DNA of 33,918 nucleotides from an uncultured Eubacteriales bacterium (lineage in GTDB: Bacteria; Bacillota; Clostridia; Oscillospirales; Acutalibacteraceae). Under the pieces are notes generated by a model. It saw nothing but the letters and a program-made list of their open reading frames with translations, ran no database searches and was not told the DNA's origin. Below are positions 15,487-26,091 of this stretch, piece after piece; position 1 is the stretch's first letter; every line of letters begins with the position of its first letter. Position numbers and translations under genes: made by a program. The stretch covers positions 1-33,918 of the forward strand of contig CAKSSR010000022.1 of NCBI GenBank assembly GCA_934489735.1, in the 5' to 3' direction.

Positions 15487-16122
15487 ATGGCTACAAAAGA
15501 TAAAGTGTGTCAAAATTTATTATCCGTAATAGGAACAATATTTTGCCTGGTCTTTGGAACTATATTTCTATTTAATATGTCCATAATAATGCAGGGCAGC
15601 AAAGACCCAAGCAAACCACCAAGTATCTTTGGCATAACTCCGATGACTATTAATACCGATTCTATGAGCGGTAAGGCCGCAGATCACATTGAGTCAGGAG
15701 ATTTAATACTTTCTAAGAAAATAGATATAAATTTACTTAAAGAGGGCGACGTAATTTCATATATGGATGGAAAAAATATGTTAACTCATAGAATAGTTAA
15801 GATAGACTCAGCTTCGGGAAGATTAGAATTGACAACTAAAGGCGATAACAACTTCGCTATAGACAAATCTGTTGCAACATCTGATAATTTAATAGGAATA
15901 TGTACGGCCAGAATACCTAAGCTAGGTAAATTTATAATGTTTCTATGTAAACCACTTGGAGTTTTAATATTCGTTACCATCCCACTATGCTTTTATATTA
16001 TAAATGACATGATAAAGAAAAGTAAAAGTAAATGTTCAAATTCAAAAAGAGAGGCTAGGATGAAATCTGAAATAGAACGACTTAAATCAATTACTAAAGA
16101 TGAATCTGACATTAGAACTTGA
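15487..16122 (+). CDS. sipW: SipW-type (ER-type) signal peptidase I
   Basis: Membrane signal peptidase that processes TasA/camelysin-like precursors. The 211 residues have an N-terminal membrane segment (about 10-35), then INTDSMSG with the catalytic Ser59, SGDLIL, and LTHRIV with His101. His101 stands where bacterial-type peptidases carry Lys, which marks the SipW/ER-type class. KGDNNFAID holds the candidate acidic residue (Asp120 or Asp126). A second membrane segment lies at about 155-175, followed by a charged cytoplasmic tail. The ribosome binding site GAAGGTG ends 10 bases before the ATG. A probable substrate is encoded 59 bases downstream. Confidence 0.9.
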   Translation: MATKDKVCQNLLSVIGTIFCLVFGTIFLFNMSIIMQGSKDPSKPPSIFGITPMTINTDSMSGKAADHIESGDLILSKKIDINLLKEGDVISYMDGKNMLTHRIVKIDSASGRLELTTKGDNNFAIDKSVATSDNLIGICTARIPKLGKFIMFLCKPLGVLIFVTIPLCFYIINDMIKKSKSKCSNSKREARMKSEIERLKSITKDESDIRT

Positions 16123-16151
16123 TGAGAATATTTTTAAAAAAAAGGAAAGGC

Positions 16152-16181
16152 AGGTGTACAAACTCATAGTAAGTAAAATTT
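16152..16181 (+). promoter_or_regulatory. Possible weak spacer hairpin before the SipW substrate start
   Basis: The nearest ribosome-binding-like sequence, AGGTG (16152-16156), is 25 bases from the ATG at 16182. The bases between (16157-16175) form a nested symmetry TAC-aa-ACT-cat-AGT-aa-GTA, that is two 3-bp stems around an AA/AA internal loop. Six bases then lead to the ATG. It resembles the rimP and rbfA layout but is thermodynamically weak, and may be chance. Confidence 0.25.
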
Positions 16182-16952
16182 ATGAATTACAATAAATTTA
16201 TTATTAAATCTGCCATTTTACTGCTGGTATTGGTTTTTTTCACCGGCCATTTTGCCAGTAGTACAATCTGTAAGTATATTGTCACCAATAGTTCAAAAAA
16301 TAGTGCCCGAGTAGCGAAATTTGGTATTACTATAACTGCATCCGGTGAAGAAAACAATGTATTTTTAAAAGAATATCTAAAAGAAGGTACCGGCGGAGAA
16401 TATTCAATTCATATTAAAAGTACCAGCGACGATAAAATCATTGCCCCGGGAATGATATTTGGAACCTCTAATATCCAAATAAAAGGGAAAGCAGAAGTAG
16501 CAGTAAATGTAAAAGTCAATTGTAATATAAAAATAGAAGGACTTGACGATATCATTCTTAATTATGCTGGAAAAGAAGGTATAAAATTAACTGACATGAT
16601 TCCTATTAAGTTTTATACAATTTATAATGGAGAAAAAGAGCAAAAAGATATTAATGAATTATCAGCTTTTTTGAACGAAAAACTAGCAAAAAGTCACGTT
16701 CCAAATGAGGAAATCAATGAAAATATAAGCATATCTATGGAATGGCCCATCGATAGAAAGATAGGATCATCTTTAAATAGAGGTGACGAAAATAGTGGAG
16801 AAGCAGGGGAAACAACTGAAGAAGTACCAGCAACTAGTGAAGATACAAATTATGTTACGGTAAATGATGAAAATGAACTTGATAACTTAATATTAAGCAA
16901 ATTAACTAAGATCGAATTCGATTTATCTATCTCAGTTGAACAAATTGATTAA
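16182..16952 (+). CDS. SipW-dependent secreted protein (TasA/camelysin-like signal class)
   Basis: A 256-residue exported protein. Its N-terminus has a basic start, a hydrophobic helix (about 9-25) and then STICKYIVT...SARVAKFGI, closely resembling the SipW-cognate signal region found in proteins next to sipW in many clostridia. The mature part is beta-rich (GEYSIHIKSTSDDKIIAPGM, EVAVNVKVNCNIKIEGLDDI), as in TasA-like fibre or matrix proteins. An acidic Thr/Ser/Glu linker (about 205-228) and a final segment NELDNLILSKLTKIEFDLSI follow. No sortase signal is seen. It is probably co-transcribed with sipW. The ribosome binding site is poor. Fibre formation is an inference from the family, not shown by the sequence. 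Confidence 0.75.
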   Translation: MNYNKFIIKSAILLLVLVFFTGHFASSTICKYIVTNSSKNSARVAKFGITITASGEENNVFLKEYLKEGTGGEYSIHIKSTSDDKIIAPGMIFGTSNIQIKGKAEVAVNVKVNCNIKIEGLDDIILNYAGKEGIKLTDMIPIKFYTIYNGEKEQKDINELSAFLNEKLAKSHVPNEEINENISISMEWPIDRKIGSSLNRGDENSGEAGETTEEVPATSEDTNYVTVNDENELDNLILSKLTKIEFDLSISVEQID

Positions 16953-16957
16953 CAAAG

Positions 16958-16991
16958 ACGATAGTGCGATAACAAGCACTACCGTTTTTTT
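16958..16991. terminator. Terminator between convergent genes, probably bidirectional
   Basis: ACGATAGTGC (16958-16967) pairs with GCACTACCGT (16976-16985). On the + strand the T-run TTTTTTT (16985-16991) follows at once, ending the sipW transcript. The pair at 16961/16982 is an A-C mismatch in + strand RNA but a G-U pair in - strand RNA. On the - strand the hairpin is therefore better formed, followed by the weaker CTTTGTT. The convergent stops are 58 bases apart, so one hairpin probably serves both. Confidence 0.7.
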
Positions 16992-17010
16992 ACTTTACTA
17001 TTAAAAATTT

Positions 17011-20000
17011 TTAATTACTTTTATATTTTTTCTTAGGCGGAATAGATATTTCTTTAAACGCTCTATTTAAAAATTCATGAACTTTTTCATATATCTCATT
17101 ATTTACTCTTTTACTAGCGCTAGCTATTGTTTCCCCATTCCTTACGAGCGTTATGAACGTGTTAACGTACGTCTCTAAATTTATTCCAATGGTCTTCTCT
17201 GCTTTGTATTTAGCACATGCATGTAATCTTACAGCATCATGACATCCTTTTGACATTTCCATATACTCTCTTGCATAATCCTTAGCTAAGCAAGGTTCAT
17301 TCCCCTCTGCTATCCACATAGCAGTTAATTTTGACTCAATATCGCCATCAAATAGCTTACTATTCTCATACAATTCAACTGCCACTCTAGCCTTATCCTC
17401 ACTATTCCCTCTTGCTATCATATCTGCGTACATCTTACTGCGAAAATAGTCATTCCAAATGCACATTCCTTTTAAATAATTCTTCTCATATTCACTATTT
17501 ATTTGATATTCGGTACCAAATGCGTATAAATTTATTAAATTTTCATCTATCTTTATATTATCTGCATTACTAATCAATTCCATATATCTTTTAAAATATT
17601 CTTCCGCTCCTGATCTATCTCCACTAAAAGCAATGTAGTCCGCACATAAGTGCGCATGATGAGGTTCCTCTCTACTTAATACTCTGGTAGTATATTCTTT
17701 AGAATACATTTCAGCCTCTGTTGCATCATAACCATTTATAATACAATCGGCAAAAGAGTAAGCCAATATCAATCTTTCCATTACATTTTCTACTTCTTTT
17801 AAGCTATCTAACTTAAGTAAATAGGTATTTGCAAATGCCCTTGCCTTAATCGGATCATTAAAGACTCTATTCCAAGACTCATATATTGCTGACAAGAATA
17901 TCAATCTCTCTTCGCTAAACTCTGGCCCATCATTCAAGTGATTATAATTAGAGTCTCTAGTCCTTTTTATCCAATGGCAATATGCTTTCCTCATTAAAGG
18001 ACCTTTGTCAAAATTTAAAGCAATATGGTACAAATGAGGTACAAAACTTTGGGACTTCATTAAAGCTCTTTTAGAAGACCTTTCAAAATCCAACCCGCCT
18101 ATTACCAATTTCTCAAATTCATTTGCATACATGTCAGAGAATAGTTCATTGCCGTGGTTTGTTATTCTTTTAGCATAAGCATGAGCATTTATTCTTGAAC
18201 GACCCATACCTAATCTATCATTAAATACTTTCATATACTCATCTGAGTCTGCAGAATGCTTAGCATTTACTATTAATTCAGCATGGTCATATATATCTTT
18301 ATTATTTGGATTTAAAAATTTAAGTCTTTTATAAACATCGATACAATCTTTTGAATATCTTGGATCATTTCCATTTGATATCCATTCTGCTAATATTATT
18401 CTAGAGTTATAATCATTACATTCTTTATTATCCTTTATAATCGATAAGTACTTCATAGCTTGAAATTCGCTCTTTCCCCTTGCTATAAGCTTTGCATACA
18501 TATCCGATTCTGAAAAATTATTAGTTTTTCTAATATGTTGGATAAAAGCCTCAATATATTTATCGGCCTTTTCTAAGGTGACGTCATTTATAATTAACTT
18601 CGTATATAAATATGCATAACTTCTATTTCTAAGCTGCTGACTTTTGATGTCATATAGTTTAAAATATTGTTCTATTTCTGACTCACTCTTTCCTTTTGCT
18701 CTAGACAATGCATATATTATTGCTTTATTTCTATCTTTGTACTTTTCAAATATCGTTTCTGATTCTTTTATAAATGGTTTTATTTTAGCTGGGTTATACA
18801 ATTTAAAGTTGTTTAGTTCTCTAAAGATTTCTACATAAATCAAAGCTTCATTTTCTTTATATCCGGCTTCAACTGCCCGCAAGAACAAATAAACGTTGTC
18901 ATTTATAATCTTTACATTCTCTTTAATTTTCAAATACTTAAAGTAAAGATTCAATTCTCTATAATGTCTGTCTCTTTTTCTATACATGTCTATCAATTCT
19001 ATTATTTCTTCTTTAGAATAACCATTTATCATTCCAAAGATATAAATGCTTGCCTCTTCATATGAGTAACAAGATAAAAAAGATAAATTTGCATAATAGA
19101 ACTTTGCACATTGGTCTGCTTCTCTTTCACTTAGTCCATACAATAGATATCTTATATATAGTTTTATCTCACTTGCGCTAAGTTTTTCTTCAATTGCCTT
19201 CTTCTTTGCTTTAAATGCGTAAAAATCGCAAATCCTTTTGTCATGGCACTCTAAAGAAATCATTTCATATATATCCAAAAGCAACTTATCGTTTCCTTTT
19301 CTAATATCGCACTTCAAATACTCATTCAAAATTCTATTTTTTATATCCATATGGCTAGAATTACATTCCGTATTAACTCTTCTCCAATATTTATCAATAG
19401 CTTCTCTTATAATTTGAGATGGTACATCGTTTGTCAAAAGAACTGAATATAAATCTACAAAATTACCATCCGATTCTGTTCTTGAAGTAAAGATGTTTAA
19501 AAATTTTTCCTCTTGGAGTGGACTTATTCTATTATTTATTACATTACCGCACAATGAGCATACTGCTTCAATGCTATATTTCTTATCCTCTATATATTTA
19601 ATGCATCTATCAACCAAATCTTCTGTTGCCTTATCGTCAAGTAACTTAAACTTAAACTTTAAAAAAGTAAACAAATTTGCCTTTTTTGCATTCCAGCCCT
19701 GTGCCTTTTTCAATTTAAGTTCATCGATTACTTTCTCGATATCATCACCAAGGCCTTCATACTCATAGAATGCATACATTTTAGCTATTTCTTCATTACA
19801 GCCACTTACCAAAGCCTGATCATATCTTTTTGTTGCATCTTCCACTTTCTTCATTACGTTTATTGATAATTCATCATTTCTTTTTAAATTTCTACAATCG
19901 ACGTCCATATTAAATACAATTCTTCTAGGCACTGTATCGACAGACTTAGCACCTGATATATCTATCAAAAGAATGTCATAAATACTTCTGCTCAAGGTTC

Positions 20001-21501
20001 CCAATGCAGACAATGAATCCATATTTTCATGAGTTCCCGCTCTTATATTATTAATATATCCTGTGTCATACAAAGTTTTTGAAAAGTCGTTTGACTGTTT
20101 ATATTTCCCTACAAATTCGTTCATAAAAGTTTTAATGTATGTCTCATTAAATCCTTTCAAGTGCAAAGCCGCATACATTTTAGCCAACTTCACGTCGTTA
20201 TAGATTGTCATACCTTTATCAAATGAACTCAAGTATAAGTTTATCTGTTCTTCGTTAAAATTAAAAACTTTTAATAATGTTGCCATATATGTATATGCAT
20301 TACTTAAATCTTCTCTTATATATTTAAAATATTCTTGAATAAATAAGCTGATTTGTGGCTTAGTCAACATAGATAGTTCAAGAGCCGCATAAATCTTTGC
20401 TCTTTTGTCTCCGCATAATGAAAATTGTAAGTTGTACATATATGCATACATTTCAAACTTTGAGTCATCTATTCCAAGTACAGAAAAATCCGCATACAAA
20501 TGTGACAATCTCTTGTTTCCTGTCTCCTTCATTTTAGACTTAAACTTAGATATGTAAAAATTTATCAAATTATCGTTATTTTTATAGACTGTAGACGCAT
20601 ATGCATAAGCCTCTGCTTCATCTTTATCAAATTTTGCTATCATTATTGCTTCAGCATACTTACATGATTCCAATTCAGGGCAGCCGTTCTTTCTCTTTTC
20701 TAGGTAAATGTCTGCATATTTCTTACATTCTTCTTCAGGATTCTTTAATGCACGATACCGAGAGTATCCTTTTCCCCATTCCAACTTTTCATCTATCTCA
20801 ATTTTTTCTTTACGTTTTACTTCATATGATGAAAAATCGTATTCTGACAAATCCAAATTCACAATATTTTCACTCATACTATTCAATAGTATATACTTTT
20901 TATTAAACAATTCAATTTCTTCTTCAGAGGCGCCTTTAAATTTCATATATCCATAAAAGCTGCTGCACATTTCATTAAATCCCATTATTGACTTCTTTAC
21001 ATTTTCTAATGCATACTCACCTGCCCCTTCTTGTCCCATGGAGCTTATTTTACTAAGTTTTACATGCTCATACTTTTTTACGAATATTATTGACTGAACT
21101 GGACTCATTCCTTTTCTCATAGCAAAATCATATAATTTCATCTCATTTGATATCTTGCCTTTATCCACGTCACTCATTGCTTCTTCTTGCGCTCTTTTAC
21201 ATCCATATATCGGCAGTAGCGTCATAAACTTTTTCGCATAGCTGACAGCACTTGCTTTAGAATTACCTAATACCACCCAAGAGGCATATAATATTGCTTC
21301 ATCATTAGACATATGATTTCCTGAAGCTTCTCTGTACATCGATATAAATCTGTCATCTAATGCAGTTCTTTTTATTTCATATGGTGAAGTGCCTTGACAT
21401 ATCGCATTAGCATTCTCGCTTGCGTGCACTCCTCCTATTATAATTCCATTTAAAATAAACAAGCTTGCAGATCCTATAATCACTTTCTTAAATATATTCA
21501 T
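17011..21501 (-). CDS. Secreted Tyr-Ala helical-repeat protein, 1496 residues
   Basis: The signal peptide is clear: MNIFKKVIIG, a hydrophobic core, and cleavage likely after VHA at residue 27. Nearly all the rest is a degenerate repeat of about 34-38 residues, for example KIYAALELSMLTKPQISLF, YTYMATLLKVFNFNEEQINL and KMYAALHLKGFNETYIKTFM in succession. Each unit looks like two helices: one opening with YA and ending near Gly, the second holding Tyr or Phe and charged residues. The layout resembles Sel1, TPR or PPR solenoids in size, but the consensus fits none of those I know. There is no membrane anchor, LPXTG or catalytic motif; the C-terminus is basic (PPKKKYKSN). It is the last gene of a four-gene operon, 8 bases after the previous stop. 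Function unknown; a role in binding proteins outside the membrane is a guess. Confidence 0.85.
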   Translation of the reverse strand: MNIFKKVIIGSASLFILNGIIIGGVHASENANAICQGTSPYEIKRTALDDRFISMYREASGNHMSNDEAILYASWVVLGNSKASAVSYAKKFMTLLPIYGCKRAQEEAMSDVDKGKISNEMKLYDFAMRKGMSPVQSIIFVKKYEHVKLSKISSMGQEGAGEYALENVKKSIMGFNEMCSSFYGYMKFKGASEEEIELFNKKYILLNSMSENIVNLDLSEYDFSSYEVKRKEKIEIDEKLEWGKGYSRYRALKNPEEECKKYADIYLEKRKNGCPELESCKYAEAIMIAKFDKDEAEAYAYASTVYKNNDNLINFYISKFKSKMKETGNKRLSHLYADFSVLGIDDSKFEMYAYMYNLQFSLCGDKRAKIYAALELSMLTKPQISLFIQEYFKYIREDLSNAYTYMATLLKVFNFNEEQINLYLSSFDKGMTIYNDVKLAKMYAALHLKGFNETYIKTFMNEFVGKYKQSNDFSKTLYDTGYINNIRAGTHENMDSLSALGTLSRSIYDILLIDISGAKSVDTVPRRIVFNMDVDCRNLKRNDELSINVMKKVEDATKRYDQALVSGCNEEIAKMYAFYEYEGLGDDIEKVIDELKLKKAQGWNAKKANLFTFLKFKFKLLDDKATEDLVDRCIKYIEDKKYSIEAVCSLCGNVINNRISPLQEEKFLNIFTSRTESDGNFVDLYSVLLTNDVPSQIIREAIDKYWRRVNTECNSSHMDIKNRILNEYLKCDIRKGNDKLLLDIYEMISLECHDKRICDFYAFKAKKKAIEEKLSASEIKLYIRYLLYGLSEREADQCAKFYYANLSFLSCYSYEEASIYIFGMINGYSKEEIIELIDMYRKRDRHYRELNLYFKYLKIKENVKIINDNVYLFLRAVEAGYKENEALIYVEIFRELNNFKLYNPAKIKPFIKESETIFEKYKDRNKAIIYALSRAKGKSESEIEQYFKLYDIKSQQLRNRSYAYLYTKLIINDVTLEKADKYIEAFIQHIRKTNNFSESDMYAKLIARGKSEFQAMKYLSIIKDNKECNDYNSRIILAEWISNGNDPRYSKDCIDVYKRLKFLNPNNKDIYDHAELIVNAKHSADSDEYMKVFNDRLGMGRSRINAHAYAKRITNHGNELFSDMYANEFEKLVIGGLDFERSSKRALMKSQSFVPHLYHIALNFDKGPLMRKAYCHWIKRTRDSNYNHLNDGPEFSEERLIFLSAIYESWNRVFNDPIKARAFANTYLLKLDSLKEVENVMERLILAYSFADCIINGYDATEAEMYSKEYTTRVLSREEPHHAHLCADYIAFSGDRSGAEEYFKRYMELISNADNIKIDENLINLYAFGTEYQINSEYEKNYLKGMCIWNDYFRSKMYADMIARGNSEDKARVAVELYENSKLFDGDIESKLTAMWIAEGNEPCLAKDYAREYMEMSKGCHDAVRLHACAKYKAEKTIGINLETYVNTFITLVRNGETIASASKRVNNEIYEKVHEFLNRAFKEISIPPKKKYKSN

Positions 21502-21509
21502 AATTACAT

Positions 21510-24500
21510 CTATTCCTCACTATTATCATATTTAAATCTTTTTACTTGTGGCTGACAATACAAATTATTTATCGCTATTTCTTCTACATCATTTTCTTCA
21601 TAACCTAAACTTATCAAAGATCTATAGACCTGATAATATTTTCTTGCCAAATCTTCGTCCTCTCTTATTACAATTGCCGTTATATATCCATGAAATGCAT
21701 AGTCCAAGTATACATTATCACGTCTGAGTTGAACTTCATTTGCATTATTCCTTGACACTTCTATGCTTTTCCCTGATAAAATACAATCTATATATTCACA
21801 AATAGCATATATGTCATTATACTCATTTATAGCTTCATTAAATATCATTAAAACTCTATCAACATAGCTTCTATCTGACATTTCCAATATGTTATATCGT
21901 CTATATATAAATGGAAGATAATAATATTCAATTTCTTGTTGGTCAAATAAATATCTTAAACCTATGTTTCCAAAAGGTATTGGTTCCTTTAAAGTTTTAA
22001 TCCTTTCCTCATAAACTTGTACATATCTGTCTATATATTCCTTATCAAATCCTTTCAAAACTAAGTCTGCATATTCGCACATCGTTCTAAAATCGTAATC
22101 TTTGTCTAGCATATCTCTAATAATTATCTCCAATGCCTTCTTTATGTAGTCCTCGTCTTTGTTTCTAATTTCATAATGCTTAAATATGCAAGGCATTTGC
22201 TTAGATCTCACGTACTTGTCCTTAGTATCGATAAGCTGACAATATGTATTTATTGATTTTTTAAACATGCCTAAAGCTATTCCATCCGCATAACATCTGC
22301 TTATATATTCATTCTTAGTCTCTTTATACTTTTCCATATATGCATCCGCATATGTATTAAGCATATATCTATCGTCTGTTTCACATGCGTAACATGCATA
22401 TATATCTGATCTAATTTTGTCTCCACTTATTCTCATAAGTCTTTCATATGCCTCTAAATATCTGTCAATTAATTCTGGTTGAATCCCTCTCTTAATACAA
22501 TTTACATATCCCTGCGCTTTATAAATTGATTTATATTCTTCCTTCTTTTCTTTATATATTCCTAAATATTGCTTTCCATCGTTGCCTTTACTGAATGCAT
22601 CCATAAATTCTTCTATTACATCTTCAGGTTCTCCTAGTTTTGAACAATATGCTAATGTATAATTCATTATTTCTTCTTCACTTGACTCTGGAGACTTAGC
22701 AAATTTATTTGCATATATATTAGAAAAGAATTCATCTCTCCCTTTATTTGATATCTCTTTATATTTGCTTACAAACCTACCTCTGTTTGATTTATCAATT
22801 TTATTGACTCTACAATACGCATATATCTTAGAATTTTCTTTATCTATGCCATTCTCTCTACAACTTTTATATTCGTTTAAATATTTTTCTGTTTTTTTCT
22901 CATCATAGCCATTGATTTTGCAAGTAATCCTTCTGTCTATTAACTCTTTGTTATTTAGATCATAACAATTGCTATTGCTTAGATATAATTCTACATATTT
23001 TCCTACTAAATTATAACTAAATCTCTGACTAATGCAAAAATCGTATATGGGATCGATTTTATCCCCATATCTTTTTAATAATTCTTTATATACCGAAGTA
23101 TATTTGCTCATATCCTCACGTTCTATATCATTCATTATAAGTTCTATATATATATATTTTAGCCTGCAACTGTTAACAGCATCAAGTTTCTTTTTAGCCC
23201 GTGATAAGTACTTGCTATATTCCTTTTCATTCATTCCTTTTATCATACAGGCAGCATATAAAAATGAACTTACTTCATCAAGACCTTCATCAAACTTAAC
23301 TTTAAATATCCTAGAAAAGTCTTCTGCTAGTAATTCATCCCAACCATTCACTGTAAAGAAGCAATGAGCATAATCATAATAAATTTCATCTACAGTTGTC
23401 CTATATTTCTCTCTGTTTGACATCATTTCTATAAATTTTCTAGATTTTTCATTATCATTCCCATACAATGATAACCATCTAGAATATATTTCGCAAGATT
23501 TTATACTGCATCTTCTATTTATATTTTTAGTAAAGCTTCTCGCACTATTCATCGCTTCTTCATGATTCATTCCAATTGCTATCATTTCTGAATAAAATTC
23601 TATCAATGTGTTGATGTTCAGGTTAGTCCTAAAACATGTCTCTGCATATATTCTTCTTATTTCTTGATTCACCCTTGACTTATCAGATGCTACTCTGTAT
23701 GCTTCTATATATTCTTTTATAAAATTCTCAGGATATTTTAAAACTTTTAATCTTGCATATTGCTTAGCCATAATATAGCCAAGCTTTCCAATATAAGACT
23801 TAAGCAAATCTATGTACTGCTTTGACAATTCATCTACATTTTCAAGCCTATGCATCTCAACATAATAATGAAGATATTCCTCTGCATACATTTCATTCTC
23901 TTCTCTTTTAAGTATTTCTGCATATCTATTAACTATTTTAAATATTTCATCCACGTCAATAAAATTATATTTATCAATCATAAATAAGTGATGAGAGACG
24001 CAACTTTTGGCTATCTTAAGATTAAAATGCTTTCCAAAATATAAAGAAAACAGTCTGGCATTCTCCGAATTCTTAAAAATCTCATATCCTTTGTTAAATG
24101 CATAATCCTCTATATCCTTCTCACATAGAATTGACATCGGATCCACAGTATTTAGTACTTTTATGGTACATCCATCTGGGAAAATTAATTCTCTTGGTTC
24201 TTGTCCTTTAAAATAATTAGAAGCCGCTATAAATTTCTTTACTTCTTCAATTGATTCGTTCATAGCTCTATTCTTATCGAACTTCTTTGATAGATGAGAC
24301 AAATAAGTATCTGTATAAAACTTAGCAAGTTCGTGATCTTTCTCACTTTTTTTCAATGCATTGTAATAGTACCATAGTGCATAAATAATAGAATTTATAG
24401 TCCTTTCTCCAGCTTTCCGTCTATCGCAGAATACATTACTTACAAATTCTAAATCTTCCTGCTTCACGTTCATCATCATAAAGTAAACATATGCATAGCA

Positions 24501-26063
24501 ATATTCTATTACTGGGTTGCTAACTCTTATTATTCTATATAAGTTTACAAATTTTAAAGCCATTTCCTTACTATATCCCAAAGTGATAGCATTCGCATAT
24601 AAACTTTTCTCTTTTTCATCATGATTGCATTCTTCATCTGCTGATATATATGCAAGTGCAAAGGTTGTCGCCTCTGAATCTTTCCTTCCCATAAATATCT
24701 GTAACAAGTACTGAATTGCTCTTTCATCTGTATAACCGTTTGTAATTAACTCTTTATACTTATTAATAATTATCCCTGACTTTATACCATTATTAAAATT
24801 TGGATCAGTAAAGAAGTTTGTAATAATTCTACATGTGTTTATGTTTGGTTCTTTTCCTAAAAGACTCTTAAAAGTTTCAAAATATAGCTTTATATTGTTG
24901 GCCGTTTTAAACCTGAGTAAACAAAATGCAAATATTCTCGCTTCAATGTCATTATTATGTAAGCAACGTCTGATATAATATAAATCTGCATAAGTTTTTG
25001 CATCCTTAGGCCCAAAATTCCAAACCATCGCTTCAGTATATGCTTTAGAATACCAAAAATCTCCTACTTCTTTCAATTTATTATCAAATATCTTTATAAA
25101 ATTGTCTATCCCTGATTCCCCTGAGTCACAAGATAACCAGTTTATAAGACTAAGAGTCGTTGCATTGCTTGAATATTTCCTTATGTTTTCATAAGTTCTT
25201 AATGATTTCTTGGCAGTTTCCTCATCATAGCCTTCTCTTCTAATAAAATCATATGCATAATTTATATCGTACTTATCTCCATATACAAAATCTAAATCTT
25301 TTTTTTGAATATAGTTCCTTTGAAGTCCAAATGAGCTCTCTATATCTTGAAGTTTAAATCCATTATTAATAAGAGACATATAAATACTTGCTATATGGTC
25401 ACTACATTTTGAAATAACGGCATTATATTCTCGAAGGTAGTCAACTTTTTCATAGTTCCACTTATTCTTCATCATAAAATGCAAATACTTTATCATTATT
25501 AAGTTACTCGCATTTATTCCCATTGACTTATTTCTTTTTTTTATCAAATCGTATATCACTATGTATTTATCTATATCATTTTTTCCATAGCCATTGTAAC
25601 TCATACATGTACAGATCATATTTCTATCAAATTCATCCTTACTTATGAATTCAATTAGTCTATTACTACTTATCAAATTCTCTAAAAAGATAGTCGATAG
25701 GCTCGTCGATTCTTTAATATCTATTCCTTTTGATAAAAAATATCTATATATATTAGAATATAGCACTTTATATCTATTAATATCATAAGGGACCTTCAAT
25801 GATTCCACATTTATTATACTCATTCCGTCAGTTATCACTGGATTTATGCCATTATTTATTATAAATGCATCTTTATCCAATAGTAAATTACAAATTTTAT
25901 CAGCATCAATATTAAGTTTGCTTGTCAATTTAACACTCTGGGCTACATTGTTCGTGTCCACAGCAACTTTTTGTTGATCCGTGGCAATATTTGAAAAAGA
26001 AATGATATTACATAGGCCTACCACGCAAAATATTTTTAATAATCTTTTATTATTCCTACTCAT
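21510..26063 (-). CDS. Secreted Tyr-Ala helical-repeat protein, 1517 residues
   Basis: It starts with MSRNNKRLLKIFCVVGLCNI followed by a short polar region, a signal peptide with cleavage likely after SNIA (about 27). The first 250 residues hold weaker repeats. Beyond that the repeat becomes regular: YTEAMVWNFGPKDAKTYADL, SLYANAITLGYSKEMALKFV, FLYAACMIKGMNEKEYSKYL, RCYADGIALGMFKKSINTY. Spacing is mostly 35-40 residues. It is rich in Tyr, Lys, Glu and Asn and predicted almost wholly helical, with no anchor and no known catalytic motif. AGGAAAGG lies about 9 bases before the ATG. The gene sits 28 bases after the 345-residue paralogue and 8 bases before the 1496-residue one, so all are probably made together. 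Function unknown. Confidence 0.85.
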   Translation of the reverse strand: MSRNNKRLLKIFCVVGLCNIISFSNIATDQQKVAVDTNNVAQSVKLTSKLNIDADKICNLLLDKDAFIINNGINPVITDGMSIINVESLKVPYDINRYKVLYSNIYRYFLSKGIDIKESTSLSTIFLENLISSNRLIEFISKDEFDRNMICTCMSYNGYGKNDIDKYIVIYDLIKKRNKSMGINASNLIMIKYLHFMMKNKWNYEKVDYLREYNAVISKCSDHIASIYMSLINNGFKLQDIESSFGLQRNYIQKKDLDFVYGDKYDINYAYDFIRREGYDEETAKKSLRTYENIRKYSSNATTLSLINWLSCDSGESGIDNFIKIFDNKLKEVGDFWYSKAYTEAMVWNFGPKDAKTYADLYYIRRCLHNNDIEARIFAFCLLRFKTANNIKLYFETFKSLLGKEPNINTCRIITNFFTDPNFNNGIKSGIIINKYKELITNGYTDERAIQYLLQIFMGRKDSEATTFALAYISADEECNHDEKEKSLYANAITLGYSKEMALKFVNLYRIIRVSNPVIEYCYAYVYFMMMNVKQEDLEFVSNVFCDRRKAGERTINSIIYALWYYYNALKKSEKDHELAKFYTDTYLSHLSKKFDKNRAMNESIEEVKKFIAASNYFKGQEPRELIFPDGCTIKVLNTVDPMSILCEKDIEDYAFNKGYEIFKNSENARLFSLYFGKHFNLKIAKSCVSHHLFMIDKYNFIDVDEIFKIVNRYAEILKREENEMYAEEYLHYYVEMHRLENVDELSKQYIDLLKSYIGKLGYIMAKQYARLKVLKYPENFIKEYIEAYRVASDKSRVNQEIRRIYAETCFRTNLNINTLIEFYSEMIAIGMNHEEAMNSARSFTKNINRRCSIKSCEIYSRWLSLYGNDNEKSRKFIEMMSNREKYRTTVDEIYYDYAHCFFTVNGWDELLAEDFSRIFKVKFDEGLDEVSSFLYAACMIKGMNEKEYSKYLSRAKKKLDAVNSCRLKYIYIELIMNDIEREDMSKYTSVYKELLKRYGDKIDPIYDFCISQRFSYNLVGKYVELYLSNSNCYDLNNKELIDRRITCKINGYDEKKTEKYLNEYKSCRENGIDKENSKIYAYCRVNKIDKSNRGRFVSKYKEISNKGRDEFFSNIYANKFAKSPESSEEEIMNYTLAYCSKLGEPEDVIEEFMDAFSKGNDGKQYLGIYKEKKEEYKSIYKAQGYVNCIKRGIQPELIDRYLEAYERLMRISGDKIRSDIYACYACETDDRYMLNTYADAYMEKYKETKNEYISRCYADGIALGMFKKSINTYCQLIDTKDKYVRSKQMPCIFKHYEIRNKDEDYIKKALEIIIRDMLDKDYDFRTMCEYADLVLKGFDKEYIDRYVQVYEERIKTLKEPIPFGNIGLRYLFDQQEIEYYYLPFIYRRYNILEMSDRSYVDRVLMIFNEAINEYNDIYAICEYIDCILSGKSIEVSRNNANEVQLRRDNVYLDYAFHGYITAIVIREDEDLARKYYQVYRSLISLGYEENDVEEIAINNLYCQPQVKRFKYDNSEE

Positions 26064-26091
26064 TTTAAGTAACCTTTCCTCATAATTTCTT

